Assembly (NCBI GenBank): GCA_000611775.1
Contig: KK106981.1
Coordinates: forward strand, 5,210,927 to 5,274,926
Direction of reading: 5' to 3'
Origin: Umbilicaria muhlenbergii
Lineage: Eukaryota; Ascomycota; Lecanoromycetes; Umbilicariales; Umbilicariaceae
Length of the DNA: 64,000 nt
In this document: positions 54,888 through 64,000 of the stretch, in pieces
Numbering within the stretch: position 1 is the stretch's first letter
How the letters are laid out: every line of letters starts with the position of its first letter
Program-made: the position numbers and the translations under genes
Notes under the pieces: generated by a model
The model's input: the letters and a program-made list of their open reading frames with translations, nothing else
Database searches by the model: none
Told to the model about the DNA's origin: nothing

Positions 54888-57800
54888 ATGTCCTCCACTA
54901 CTTCGGAGATTGGTGGCCAAAAGCCAAAACAAACAACCAGCGCAAGGACATCCCATCTGAACCGCGACAAGCCATTATTTGCTTCACGTCGTCCGCTGCC
55001 CGGATTACAGCAGCACTCCGACTTCTTTACCGACAGCCTCAACACCTCCTACATACCAGTTCCTAGCCCGAAGAAAAATGCTAGCCGCCAAAGCGGGGGC
55101 GCAAAGCCTCGACAGGCGTTCGTCAACGGCACATCGCTCGCAGCTGCTTTCAAGGCGACAGCGAACATGATGGATGAGAATAGGCCTCCTTCGTCTTCTT
55201 CATCAGCAGATCGGAAGCAACCCAAGTTCTTAGCCAGCCCACGGTCGATACAAGGTACACCACGTACACCACCCAGGCCCGCCAAGAGCCCGCCGAAGGA
55301 GCGCGAAAGAACAAGAACACCGGGTCCACATCGGGCCAAGCAAGCTGCTGCTGCTTCACCTACATCATCCGCGTCTTCGCCGCCGCGAGGACTTGCAGAA
55401 GCTTACCAGCGCATTGTAGACGAAGAGAACCTCGCTGGACAAGAGCATGAGGACATGGATCATGGAATGGACGAGATGACGAGTGATGAAAACAATTACA
55501 TACACACGGACAGATCACATGACACCGATCGTCTGCGACTTCAACGAATGCGCGATTCCGCCTCTCCCATCTCATTGAAGGCTTCACGGAGGGCTTCGCC
55601 GCGTGGTACGATTGGAGAAATCACAGCTGCAGAAGAGAGAGAGCGGGAACATGAACAAGCCCTGCCAGAGATAGGATCCGAGTCCAGCATGTCGTTTTTG
55701 GACGATGTAACGGACGACTCGATCGGTAGGGCATTGGCCCAACATGCTCGGGATGCGCATAGGCTTAATGGACTAGTGAAACGCGACGGTCAACCATTTA
55801 CCAAAGCACGGGTGGGAGAAAAGGTGGGTTTGACGGTTGAAAATCTTCGGCGCAAGAATGGCAGCAATGGGTCTTCGGGGAGTGGAACAATAGGTGGAAG
55901 TATAAGCAGTAGAGGCTCCGAGCCATCATTGAACATACCACGAGAATGGGGGCGAAAGGGCAAGGGTGGAAAGGATTGGTTGAGCCGAATCAACGGCAGA
56001 AGCGGCAAATTCACTGGAGATCTGCCCATCGACCCAAAGGTGGCAATCACAACCGATCCTGATAAGGGGTCTGCTGGGCGAATTGTCGACTGGGTAGCAG
56101 CTGCTGCCGATGTCCCACTCCCTTCAGTCGAAGAGGGTTCATCACATGCTGGGTCTGCCTCTCAGAGTTCAACGCCAATGTCAATGTTGCACGGGAGAAC
56201 TTCACTTGATAGAGTAAGTGAATGGGAAATCAATGATGATGACTTCACCGCCAGGTCATTACAAGTCTCTGATAGCCCACCTATACGCATCAGAAATGCC
56301 ACTCTGGATCGCATTCGGGAACGTGAGATTGAAAGCCTTGAAAAAAGGGCAGTGACTACCAATAGGTTAGATGAGCTACGGGAGAAATCCTCACTGGAGA
56401 ACTTGAGTCGAAGATCGCCAAATGTCAGGATCGAGGAGCCTCAGAGACAAGTCAGTAGCGTTATGGAGCAAGCTTCTGGTCGGCGGACCTCCTCTGGCGA
56501 AGCGTCTCTTCAATCAATATCCGAAGATGATGCAGACCTCAATGACGGTCTAGAAGTGCCTTTCAGATCCGAAGAGCAGAGGGAACCAGTACCAGACACT
56601 CCTATCGTCATCTATAAAAGCTCTCCGAAGTCGGACAATGGAAAAGGGGGTGCGAACCGGACAGCATTCGAGAAGGAAAAGCGTCCATCTTTCCAAGCAA
56701 GTTCCCGTCGCGATGATCCACGAGATTTGCTTCGCAGTCTAGCCCGGGCTACGAGCGCTAGTCCAAGTCCTACTAAAGAAAATGAACGGAATGCACATTC
56801 AGATACGGAGACGTCCGTGGATGAGGAAATCTCAAAGGAAATCCCAGAGGGAGTGCTGCATAGGGCAGCCGCTCAGCCTCAGGCCCAAAGTACAGCTAAG
56901 GGAGGTTCTAACCGCATTGGCAATCTCCAACCACGCCCTGAAGGCAGCAAGGGGACTGCGAAGACGCCTCAACAGCCGAAGTCGAAGGTTTATCTTGAAA
57001 CCCCCCTGGTGACCGGTGCTTGGATTGATAGTGTAAAGACGCCACTGCAACCGCAGACAAAACCCACAATGAACTTAAAGACGCCCCTCGTCACCGGTGC
57101 CTGGATTGACACCCCGTTGCCAGCTGGTGGCCGGGGACTTCCAATTCCTACACCAGACGACCCCGATGCTGGGAAGGACCTCGCAATGGGAGTGGATGAC
57201 CACCTTCACGAGAACAAAGATGTTCGCCCAAGTGCGGCTGAAACTGAAACGCGTGAACATCAACAAAAGCCCCTCCAAGATACTGGCTCCGATAGACCCA
57301 AATCAGCACTTGCAGCCATTCTCGAGAAGGCCAAGAGAAACCCGCGAAAACGCAGAAACGCAGACGCACAGTCATCCGAAGAAGACAACACCTTGGCGCT
57401 TGGCGACGACACCATTCAGAGCCTAGAAGACCTTGTCGTCAAGGATGGAGTGGACATCTCGACTCTTCTGATACCAGAAGAACCTGCTATAGACATCGAC
57501 ACCGATGATGATAATGATAATAGCACCCTTACCACCACTCAAAAAGCCCGCCAAACCGAACTACTCGGGTATGAGCGACTTACCACACGCCTCAGCAAAC
57601 TTGGTGTCAGTATCCGCGACGCAAAGAAGGGCATCGCAACCCTCGAACAGGCCGTTTCCAACACCGCGGCAGACGAAGAATGTAATGAAGCCGGCGAGTT
57701 CCATGACTTCATCTGGCCGTGCCAGAAATGTGGATGTCCTGGCCGTAATGACGGCCCTTTGATAAGGAGTAGCCGTGACAGAGGGTGGGAGATCTCGATC

Positions 57801-58328
57801 CCGATACCGCGGCTCTGGAGATGGGACGATGGAGACTGGAGACCTCGGCTCACGTGGTTTGGATTGGTGACTTTGAGCGCGATCTTGTTGGTGGCGGAGA
57901 TCATAGTTGGGTATGTACCCGATTCTAGACCGTGTTCGTTTTCGTACCCGGTTAGGAGCAGCACTAATGGCTGTGTTCATAGCGAAATGTATAGCCCGCC
58001 TTTCTACGCCACCCACATGGTCTCCTTCGGCGTCGATCTCGATCGCCCCCTCCCGCCTTTCATCCTCGCCAAACTCCTCTTGCGATCTCCTTTTGGCTAC
58101 ATTATCAAACCCCCCTGGTTCCTCTTTATCAACGTGTTGAAATACTTTACCCGGTCGTTGGCGAAAGTGGTTAGATTTCTATATGGGTTTGCTTTCGGCG
58201 GAAGCGATGGCACTGGACATGCAGGTCTTTCTGGCACTGGGATGAGGCAGCCGGTGGCTAGGGACACGAGGATACCTCGGCCGAGCTGGGCGCCGGATTT
58301 GAGCATGATGGATGACGAGTACATTTGA
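54888..58328 (+). CDS. Cut12-like spindle pole body-associated protein
   Basis: A single-exon gene of 1146 aa, starting at MSSTTSEIGGQKPK. Cut12-family proteins sit at the spindle pole body and promote its activation at mitosis. The N-terminal half is disordered. A conserved block near residues 265-430 includes ESSMSFLDDVTDDSIGRALA, LNGLVKRDGQPFTKARVGEK and GKDWLSRINGRSGKFTGD, then RIVDWVAAAADVPLPSVEEG. Two copies of TPLVTGAWID lie near residues 703-740, a motif I link to the Cut12 family. Near residue 989 a membrane segment (WFGLVTLSAILLVAEIIVGY) and further hydrophobic stretches suggest nuclear-envelope anchoring. The protein ends PDLSMMDDEYI. Gene existence is certain. The Cut12 name rests on remembered motifs. 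Confidence 0.8.
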   Translation: MSSTTSEIGGQKPKQTTSARTSHLNRDKPLFASRRPLPGLQQHSDFFTDSLNTSYIPVPSPKKNASRQSGGAKPRQAFVNGTSLAAAFKATANMMDENRPPSSSSSADRKQPKFLASPRSIQGTPRTPPRPAKSPPKERERTRTPGPHRAKQAAAASPTSSASSPPRGLAEAYQRIVDEENLAGQEHEDMDHGMDEMTSDENNYIHTDRSHDTDRLRLQRMRDSASPISLKASRRASPRGTIGEITAAEEREREHEQALPEIGSESSMSFLDDVTDDSIGRALAQHARDAHRLNGLVKRDGQPFTKARVGEKVGLTVENLRRKNGSNGSSGSGTIGGSISSRGSEPSLNIPREWGRKGKGGKDWLSRINGRSGKFTGDLPIDPKVAITTDPDKGSAGRIVDWVAAAADVPLPSVEEGSSHAGSASQSSTPMSMLHGRTSLDRVSEWEINDDDFTARSLQVSDSPPIRIRNATLDRIREREIESLEKRAVTTNRLDELREKSSLENLSRRSPNVRIEEPQRQVSSVMEQASGRRTSSGEASLQSISEDDADLNDGLEVPFRSEEQREPVPDTPIVIYKSSPKSDNGKGGANRTAFEKEKRPSFQASSRRDDPRDLLRSLARATSASPSPTKENERNAHSDTETSVDEEISKEIPEGVLHRAAAQPQAQSTAKGGSNRIGNLQPRPEGSKGTAKTPQQPKSKVYLETPLVTGAWIDSVKTPLQPQTKPTMNLKTPLVTGAWIDTPLPAGGRGLPIPTPDDPDAGKDLAMGVDDHLHENKDVRPSAAETETREHQQKPLQDTGSDRPKSALAAILEKAKRNPRKRRNADAQSSEEDNTLALGDDTIQSLEDLVVKDGVDISTLLIPEEPAIDIDTDDDNDNSTLTTTQKARQTELLGYERLTTRLSKLGVSIRDAKKGIATLEQAVSNTAADEECNEAGEFHDFIWPCQKCGCPGRNDGPLIRSSRDRGWEISIPIPRLWRWDDGDWRPRLTWFGLVTLSAILLVAEIIVGYVPDSRPCSFSYPVRSSTNGCVHSEMYSPPFYATHMVSFGVDLDRPLPPFILAKLLLRSPFGYIIKPPWFLFINVLKYFTRSLAKVVRFLYGFAFGGSDGTGHAGLSGTGMRQPVARDTRIPRPSWAPDLSMMDDEYI

Positions 58329-58663
58329 GTTGTTTTTGGGTGGTGGGAAAGGGGGGTTATATTGGGTAGCGGTGCGGGGAAACAGGAACTGGATACCCGG
58401 GCGGGCGTTGTGAGTGTAGCGTTGGAAAATGATGCTCATAGGTGGTATCATTTACCGCCAAACAATCACTTCGAAGAACATGGAATGGTCGAGACATGAT
58501 TTACAGTGCTTTTGCCGCATCTACCCAATCTGTCCTTTGTGGCCTGGACCTCCACCTCCGTCTCCCAACCATCATACTCAGCAGCCTGTCTGTCCCCCTA
58601 GGGAGCTTCTATCCCAGCCCCCCACCACGACCCCGGAACCCCCCCCCTCTCCTCCCCTCACAC
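58329..58663. other. Convergent intergenic region, 335 bp
   Basis: It lies between the Cut12-like stop and the 3' end of secreted-protein copy A. It is C-rich (runs near 58620-58650). No gene. Confidence 0.5.
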
Positions 58664-59442
58664 TCAATACATCCCCCCCACCGACCCCTGCCCCACCTCA
58701 TTCTCCCTATCAAAAATCACAAAATGCGCCGCCCCCACGTTCCCCGTACTAGTCATCCAATCCGCCACCGTATGCAGCGCCGGCGCCAGCACCCCCCACG
58801 TCTGCTGATGGTTGTTCGTATTGACCTACCGCCCCCTCACATTCATCAGCCCCACAAAGACAGCAAAAGTCTCCCCCTCCTCAACCCCCCAACGACGCAA
58901 AGGCTCCCCAGCCCCAAATCATCCCCATCTCCACTCCACAACACAACACAACACAACACAAAAAACCCACTCACAGTATAAAGCTCCAATCCCCACGTCT
59001 CGAGGTTGAAAAACCCGCGCGGCAGGACTCCGTCCCCGCTGGTGAGGATCTGCGTGGTTATGTCCTCGTAGGCTGTCTGGAGCAGGTGTAGCGCCGCGGC
59101 GGCCAGGGGGGGTTGCAGGTTGCCGTGGAAGGTCAGGCGGACCCAGGTGTTGGTGACGGGGTCTACCATGTGACGGGGGCGATGACGCGGGGGGTGAGGA
59201 GTGGGGCCGGGAGGGTGGTGGGGTTGAGGGATCGGCGGTTGTGGAGGGGACTTGCTGGGGTGTTAGGGTTTGGAGGGATAGGCGGTGGGGTTGGCGGGGA
59301 CGGGGGCGGGAGATGGGGGTACGTACGTGCCGGCGGGGTGGGAGGGGATGTTGGCGCAGTGGTCGCTGCGGGGGAGGAGGAGGGGGGTGGTGAGGGCGGG
59401 GGTGAGGAGGAGGAAGAGGACGGTGGTGGTGGGGAGGAACAT
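58664..59442 (-). pseudogene. Small secreted protein, tandem copy A (probably broken)
   Basis: This is the first of three adjacent related genes. On minus, exon 59442-59327 encodes a signal peptide (MFLPTTTVLFLLLTPALTTP) and SDHCANIPSHPAGT. The intron after it sits at the same place and phase as in copies B and C. The next exon starts at 59250. The body has WVRLTFHGNLQPPLAAAALH and a glycine-rich GDGVLPRGFF. A further intron (with a CA-rich microsatellite near 58936-58960) separates it from VNTNNHQQTWGVLAPALHTV and the end FDRENEVGQGSVGGMY. Relative to copy C the coding frame is interrupted once in the middle, so I call it a probable pseudogene. An unseen intron or a sequence error could restore it. 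The family is known to me only as uncharacterised fungal secreted proteins. Confidence 0.62.
58930..58961. repeat. ACACA/ACAAC microsatellite in an intron
   Basis: About five tandem copies of the 5-mer ACAAC/ACACA type lie inside the second intron of secreted-protein copy A. Confidence 0.75.
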
Positions 59443-59878
59443 GGTGGGAGGTCGCTGGCTGTATTTGGGGAAGGGAGGAAGAAGACAAGAAGTTGGACGG
59501 GTCTCGCCTGATGTTTGGTATTCGTGGCGGGAACAGCCTCAATCTTCTATCCTTTCGCCACAGCTTGCTTCCTGCCGTGTCTGATGCGTTTATGGATTGC
59601 ATGCGTTATAAGCGCTGATCGAACTTCCTCGCGAGAGCGCGTGCTGAGTGGGTGTTGGGGAGAATGCAGGATATTGGCGAAAGCGGCCACACGCCTGTAA
59701 TGTAGATGCAGCAGCAGAGATGGATGGGCTCTTGAAAGCCAAAACACGAATGCAGGCGGGTAAGAGGGAGCAAACGGACAAAGAAGTATTGGAGGACCTC
59801 CTCGTACCTTTGCCAGCCAAATACGAAACGGTAGATATCTCTTGAAGGGCCACTGTCCTCAACAACAACCCCTCCCAC
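59443..59878. other. Intergenic between secreted-protein copies A and B
   Basis: It holds the promoter of copy A and the 3' flank of copy B. No gene recognised. Confidence 0.5.
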
Positions 59879-60573
59879 CTAAATGAACGCTGCCTCCTCA
59901 ATCTGCCCCCACCCAACCTCGTTCTTCCCATCAAAAATCTGAAAACTACACGTCCCCGGCGTGCCCGGCGTGCCCGGCCCCTACGTGAAATACGAAAACA
60001 CGGCCGCGATGGCACTCCCCACGACCCCCCATGTCTGCTGGTGGTTGTTCTCGTTCTCGAAGAGTACTTCGTACCCGTAGAGCAGGACGTCAAATTTGCC
60101 GCCAGCGATGACCCCGTCGCCCCCTTGCTGGATCTTCTTGTGGACGACGTCGTAGGCGTTTGAGAGGAGGTCGATGATGGCGGGGCCGGCGACGGCGTGC
60201 CCGAAGTCGATGAGAACGTAGGTCGCGCTGTCAGTGGGCGGGGGGTGGTCAGTGTGTGCGCGGTGGGGACGCACCACTGGGGCGTTCCATTTCACAAGGG
60301 GCCAGGTGCGGGGGTTGAGTGGTTGCGAGGAGGGGTGAAGAGGGTGTGCATTTAGAGGCCTGAGTGATGGCGAGGTTTTAGTTGGTTGTGGAGCTTTGCG
60401 AGAGGGGGTTGGATTGGAATTGGGAGTAGCACGGACTTTCCGGCCACAGTGGTGGGAGCGTTGGTGGGGAATTGAGAGCGAGGAGATACATCGAAAGAAG
60501 ATGGAACGGGACTGGCGAAGGTGACAAACGAAAGCGCAAAGAGCAGGAAGGTTGGTATAGGGGAGATAGTCAT
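59879..60573 (-). CDS. Small secreted protein, tandem copy B (early stop)
   Basis: Exon 60573-60437 starts with a clear signal peptide (MTISPIPTFLLFALSFVTFA). An intron at the family position follows, then an exon from 60359. The body carries DSATYVLIDFGHAVAGPAII, GGDGVIAGGKFDVL and the family motif NENNHQQTWGVVGSAIAAVF. A stop after SYFT gives 171 aa. Beyond it the same frame stays open for about 30 codons, encoding FQIFDGKNEVGWGQIEEAAF. That stretch matches the C-termini of copies A and C. So this copy either ends early or carries a very small intron there. Compared with C it also has extra residues between the proline-rich region and SATYVL. Expression and function are unknown. Confidence 0.68.
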
Positions 60574-61119
60574 ATTGGTGGGATAAAGGCACAGCGTAAG
60601 TGAAATGATATCTCCACCAAAGACAGAAAAGAGGAAGTAACAGCAATCATATCATGCTTGCGATAGTCATTGCCTATTTAGGTCACCTTTGAACGTATGA
60701 CTTGCTTCATACTGCTCCCCACGTATAATGAATGGGACCAAGCACGAATGGTGCTTCTTCGCCAATGCGCGTACGCGCGATTGTTTTGGAAAATGCAGCC
60801 ACCAAAGATGAAACAGAAGCTTGGCGACGCCAAAGTTGTTCTTTCCGAGTATGGTCAAATACCTGTTTCTGAAAACTTCGAGTGCCTGAGATGAGGATGA
60901 AGCAGGAGCTGCGGGAAGAGTGCTGAATATAGTGAAGAAACAGACGGAAAGACAAATTTAATGCCGGGCATGCACAGGAGATTGTCCGCTCCGGAACATT
61001 CATACGGCTGTAAGCCTGCTGGAGGCCAAAATGACGGTGTAGTTCCGACGGAGCATTTCACTGGATGGACCATCGATATCATTCCCTGAGGAGGACCGAC
61101 ACCGCGGCGCATGGAATGA
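60574..61119. other. Intergenic between secreted-protein copies B and C
   Basis: It contains the copy B promoter and copy C 3' flank. Short open frames show no features. Confidence 0.5.
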
Positions 61120-61763
61120 TTAAGCATGCTGGATCGATCCAAGCCCAACCTGATGCTGCCCGTCATAAACCCCAAAGGTTATCGCCGCAGGCACATCAGT
61201 ACGCTTCATATAGTAGGTATAGTCCAACAAAGCCGACATTGCCGCACCGATCACTCCATAAGTCTGCTGGTGGTTATTAGTATTATGGAAAATAATTCCA
61301 ACCCCGAAATCTGCAAACGCCCAGACCCCTCCCGGAATCAATCCGTCGCCAACGTCGACGAGATGCCGTACAACTGTATTGTACGCATCGGTGAGCATGT
61401 CTGGAACGGCATTTCCAGCAATTTCATAGCCATGTGTAATAAGAACGTATGTAGCGCTGTTGGCGGCGCACCAACGTGCTTGGCGGGGTACACGAGCATG
61501 AAGGATAGGAAAGCGAGGCAGAAGTGTGCGGCGATTTAGATGCCTGCTTATGCATATTAAAAAATTGTGTGCTTTGATCCGACCTTTGATTGCTGAATGA
61601 TGACTTACGTCCCCGCTATAGTACCGGGAGCGTTGTCGCACATATCGCTTCGAGGGACCAAAGAATGTAGCGAAGAGGCTTCATTATTCGTGACAGGTGT
61701 TGCTGAAATTTTTGAAGTAAACTGGGCTAGGAGAGCGATAAGTGACAGGATGGCGGATCTCAT
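61120..61763 (-). CDS. Small secreted protein, tandem copy C (looks whole)
   Basis: Exons 61763-61609 and 61543-61120 on minus join in phase to 192 aa. The start is MRSAILSLIALLAQFTSKIS, a signal peptide with predicted cleavage shortly after. A short pro-like segment with a possible dibasic-type site and SDMCDNAPGT follows. The mature part has RWCAANSATYVLITHGYEIA, VRHLVDVGDGLIPGGVWAFA and the family motif NTNNHQQTYGVIGAAMSALL. It ends FGVYDGQHQVGLGSIQHA. Three cysteines or fewer are visible, so it is not a typical cysteine-rich effector. The family seems to be a group of uncharacterised secreted fungal proteins with the core NNHQ-T-(W/Y)-GV-GAA. Role unknown. This is the reference copy of the array. 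Confidence 0.8.
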
Positions 61764-62810
61764 CTCGACGGCTTGAATGTACTATAGAAAATCGGAATTG
61801 AAAAGCATGAGTAGAAGTGGCGGGTCCCGAACGGCGAGAAAGAATGGGATAAGTGTAGACTCATATGTTTTGCTCCGCCGGTGCATGCTAGAAGGCAATG
61901 CTTCAGACTGTCGTGAACTGAGACCGTAGGTTTTATCGGCGTACCAGTTTTCTCCGCAGCACGGCATCCTGCTCGCAAGTGTTTCAAACAGAGACGCAGT
62001 CTAGCCGTCCCGTCCGCAAGCAGAACCACGGCTGAAGGAAAGAATCAAATGTACTTACATTCGCGGTAACCAGACCCCAGTGGGCATGGCCACCTTCTGT
62101 ACCACATATGAAAAAACAGGTAATGTGACAGAACGCTTATCCACTCTCGCCATAAAGAAGCTTGCGATTGAAATGATTTTGAATCGGTAATACAGCAGCG
62201 CTGCCGTAAGTGATACTCTCAATGGATAAAGAGATCCCGATGTCTAGTGCCAGACGAATTATCAAAGCAAGTGGCGATTCAAAAGGAGAGAAATCTGGGA
62301 GATCCTCAACAACCAAACAAATAGCAATGAACAGCGCATTGTCATTTATAAGCGAGAGTGTAGTGCTAGGTGTTGGGCGCCCAGTTGGGTTTGACTCGAG
62401 TTGAATGTTATCTGTTGCACTAAGAAGTTTCCTCGCACTGGCCGCGATTGCCTTTTGCCTGGGTAGCTCAGTTGTGCAAGGTGACGTTCAACTGGCCGTG
62501 TGTGGTCCCATCAGCTCCTCCTTTGTTTTCTCTAGGGGCTAGAGCTCAATGACTTCAACTTTTCGCATTTTTGCATTGAACCCTCTTCGAAATAATATTC
62601 GCTAGCAGATTATCGAAGGGGGCCTTATCATCGGAAGACTGCCACATACTTCGACGGTTCACCTCGTGCTCCTCCGCCTTCTTGACGCTTCCATTCAGAA
62701 CAGTCCTGCTGCGTCGAAAGAAGGTTGAACGACGGAAGTCCATCTCAAGATGATGCCATTTTCACATAAAGCAAGGGCATTGCCGGCTCCTATCCTCGAT
62801 GCTCTCTCGA
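61764..62810. other. Intergenic, 1.05 kb
   Basis: It lies between the start of secreted-protein copy C and the 3' end of the DUF3445 gene. No coding potential recognised. A tRNA A-box-like string occurs near 62461 but without a partner B box. Confidence 0.5.
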
Positions 62811-64000
62811 TTATTCCTTTCTGCCTCCTCTACTGAGAAAACGCTTCACGCCATCTCCCCATATGTCCACACCCTTGTAGTCATACATTTCTGGCACGCT
62901 TCCCTTCGTTAGACCCTCAATAGCAGCCACCAAGTCTTCTGCCACTTTACCATCCTCTTCGTCCTTGACTTCAGACAGAGGTGTCATGTATGTGTGGAAT
63001 GCGAAGATCAGCGCATTCGAACGTGGGAGGCGATGCAGGGTTTGACGCTCGCAGCGGAGGTAGCACTATTTAGTGTTACAGAAAGGAATGGTGGGGTCGG
63101 GAAGGGCAGAAAGAAAGGAGGGAAGTAGGAAACGTACGGCCGAGAAATCGTTGGGAGAGGTTGTTGTGGGTCGGCTTTTCGTGCCAGCGCCTGATGGATT
63201 ATGAAGGGTGGGAGTAGTGGAGATGCTCCACTGAATAATCAAAGGTTTAGTCTTACTCTCCTTCACCCACTCTCAGCCACTCATGAGGGGCCTCGAACTT
63301 ACGTTCGCACGCTTGACGTATTTCCCCGCTGGAATACTGGTGAAGTAGCGGTCCATACTCTTCTGCAATTTCTCGTTATAGCGTGGAACAGGGCCCTAAT
63401 CATCATCAGTAAACTGTTCCCTTAACCAGTACGGTTCTTCTGCCCTTTGCATGGTGGGATTGGCATGCACATACGTGGATATCCCTAACCCTCCAACCCA
63501 CCATCTTACGCAAGTGGAATCCGTTGGGCCAACAACAAATGAAAGCACCCAGCGTATATCCATCCGCATCGTGTGCAGGCAGTAAGATAAAGATATCCTC
63601 ATCTACCAAGGCACAGAGCATTGTGAGGGCTGCAGTGGGATCGCTTGGTGGCTCTGTAGGGTAGTCTTCTCCAGTGACCAACGACCTCATGATCAGTTCT
63701 CCTTTGATTGTCTCGATCTCGCCTGACGGCGAAATGATCCTAAACATGGTGGGATAACGTGTTGGCAAGTATGTGCTCACCAGCCAGGAATACAGTTCGT
63801 CGATGGCTGGATGTGCGCTTGCGCTTCCGGGTTGAACAACATCTTCCAGATCATTTTCTAGAAGGTGTTTTCGCAGATTGATGCGATCAAGGTAAGTGTT
63901 GTCCATTGGAAATAGATCGGAGGGACTGGTGTTTTTTAGGGCTATCATGATTGTCAGCAATTGAAGACTGCGGCTAATGGACCATAGATGGAATTGCATA
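62811..64000 (-). CDS. DUF3445 (heme-dependent oxidative N-demethylase-like) protein, 5' partial
   Basis: The family was first described as DUF3445. Bacterial members are linked to dimethylamine monooxygenase (heme-dependent N-demethylation). Fungal members are uncharacterised. Exons seen on minus are from the window edge to 63475, then 63395-63303, 63230-63138 and 63065-62811. Family features in order are MIALKNTSPSDLFPMDNTYL, then ELYSWLVSTYLPTRYPTMF, SLVTGEDYPTEPPSDP and GAFICCWPNGFHLRKMVGWR. Next come RDIHGPVPRYNEKLQKSMDR, YVKRANWSISTTPTL, CERQTLHRLPRSNALIFAFH and TYMTPLSEV. It ends VKRFLSRGGRKE. The N-terminal exon or exons of the family lie beyond position 64000, so the start is missing. 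Confidence 0.88.

Noticed and set aside
62455-62500. tRNA-like string (GGGTAGCTCAGTTG)
   Set aside because: It resembles a D-arm/A box, but no matching T-arm B box (GGTTCGA-type) follows at the right distance and no acceptor stem forms.
1-64000. CRISPR arrays, rRNA operons, prophage or a biosynthetic gene cluster
   Set aside because: There are no spaced palindromic repeats, no rRNA-like sequence and no core synthase genes. The isolated MFS transporter, acyl-CoA synthetase and methyltransferase-like gene are separated by housekeeping genes.

Overview
This window reads as nuclear DNA of a filamentous ascomycete (Pezizomycotina). Genes are compact. Most introns are about 45-100 bp with GT...AG ends. 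The orthologues are fungal: Mot1, an ART1/LDB19-type arrestin, a YAP-type bZIP, Grr1, Atg11, fungal CENP-H, a Cut12-like protein and Nhp6. Several other proteins belong to families I know only from filamentous fungi, such as DUF7726 and a NoxR-like TPR protein. A dothideomycete is my best guess, but that is inference. I see no prophage, CRISPR array, rRNA, convincing tRNA or intact transposon.

Layout. 0.2-6.1 kb: MOT1 (+). 7.0-7.6: small MAPEG protein (+). 7.9-10.3: three-LIM protein (+). 10.9-13.0: uncharacterised basic protein (+). 14.6-17.2: alpha-arrestin (-). 18.7-20.1: bZIP factor (+). 20.8-22.4: Stm1/SERBP1-like RGG protein (+). 23.0-25.6: NoxR-like TPR protein with a repetitive tail (+). 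26.8-28.8: GRR1 (-). 29.7-31.7: acyl-CoA synthetase (-). 32.3-33.2: ribosomal protein L16/uL13 (-). 33.6-34.1: methyltransferase-like protein (-). 34.6-36.1: homoserine dehydrogenase (-). 36.3-37.3: CCDC174-like protein (+). 37.9-39.5: MFS transporter (-). 40.4-42.4: ten-exon fungal protein (-). 43.8-44.3: NHP6 (-). 47.1-48.0: CENP-H (-). 48.2-52.5: ATG11 (+). 53.4-54.4: DUF7726 protein (+). 54.9-58.3: Cut12-like spindle pole body protein (+). 58.7-61.8: tandem array of three related small secreted proteins (-). 62.8-64.0: DUF3445 enzyme running to the window edge (-).

Most genes are independent housekeeping functions: transcription, nutrient signalling and ubiquitylation (arrestin and Grr1), amino-acid synthesis, translation, kinetochore and spindle pole, and autophagy. 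No operon or biosynthetic cluster is evident. Two close head-to-head pairs, CENP-H/ATG11 and HOM6/CCDC174, may share promoters. The most accessory-looking part is 52.5-62 kb. It holds minisatellites, a DUF7726 gene preceded by an open helix-turn-helix-like stretch, and the tandem secreted-protein family in which one copy looks whole and two look altered.

Exon models were built by hand from splice consensus, reading phase and remembered family alignments. Unless noted, exon lengths sum to whole codons. No database search was possible.
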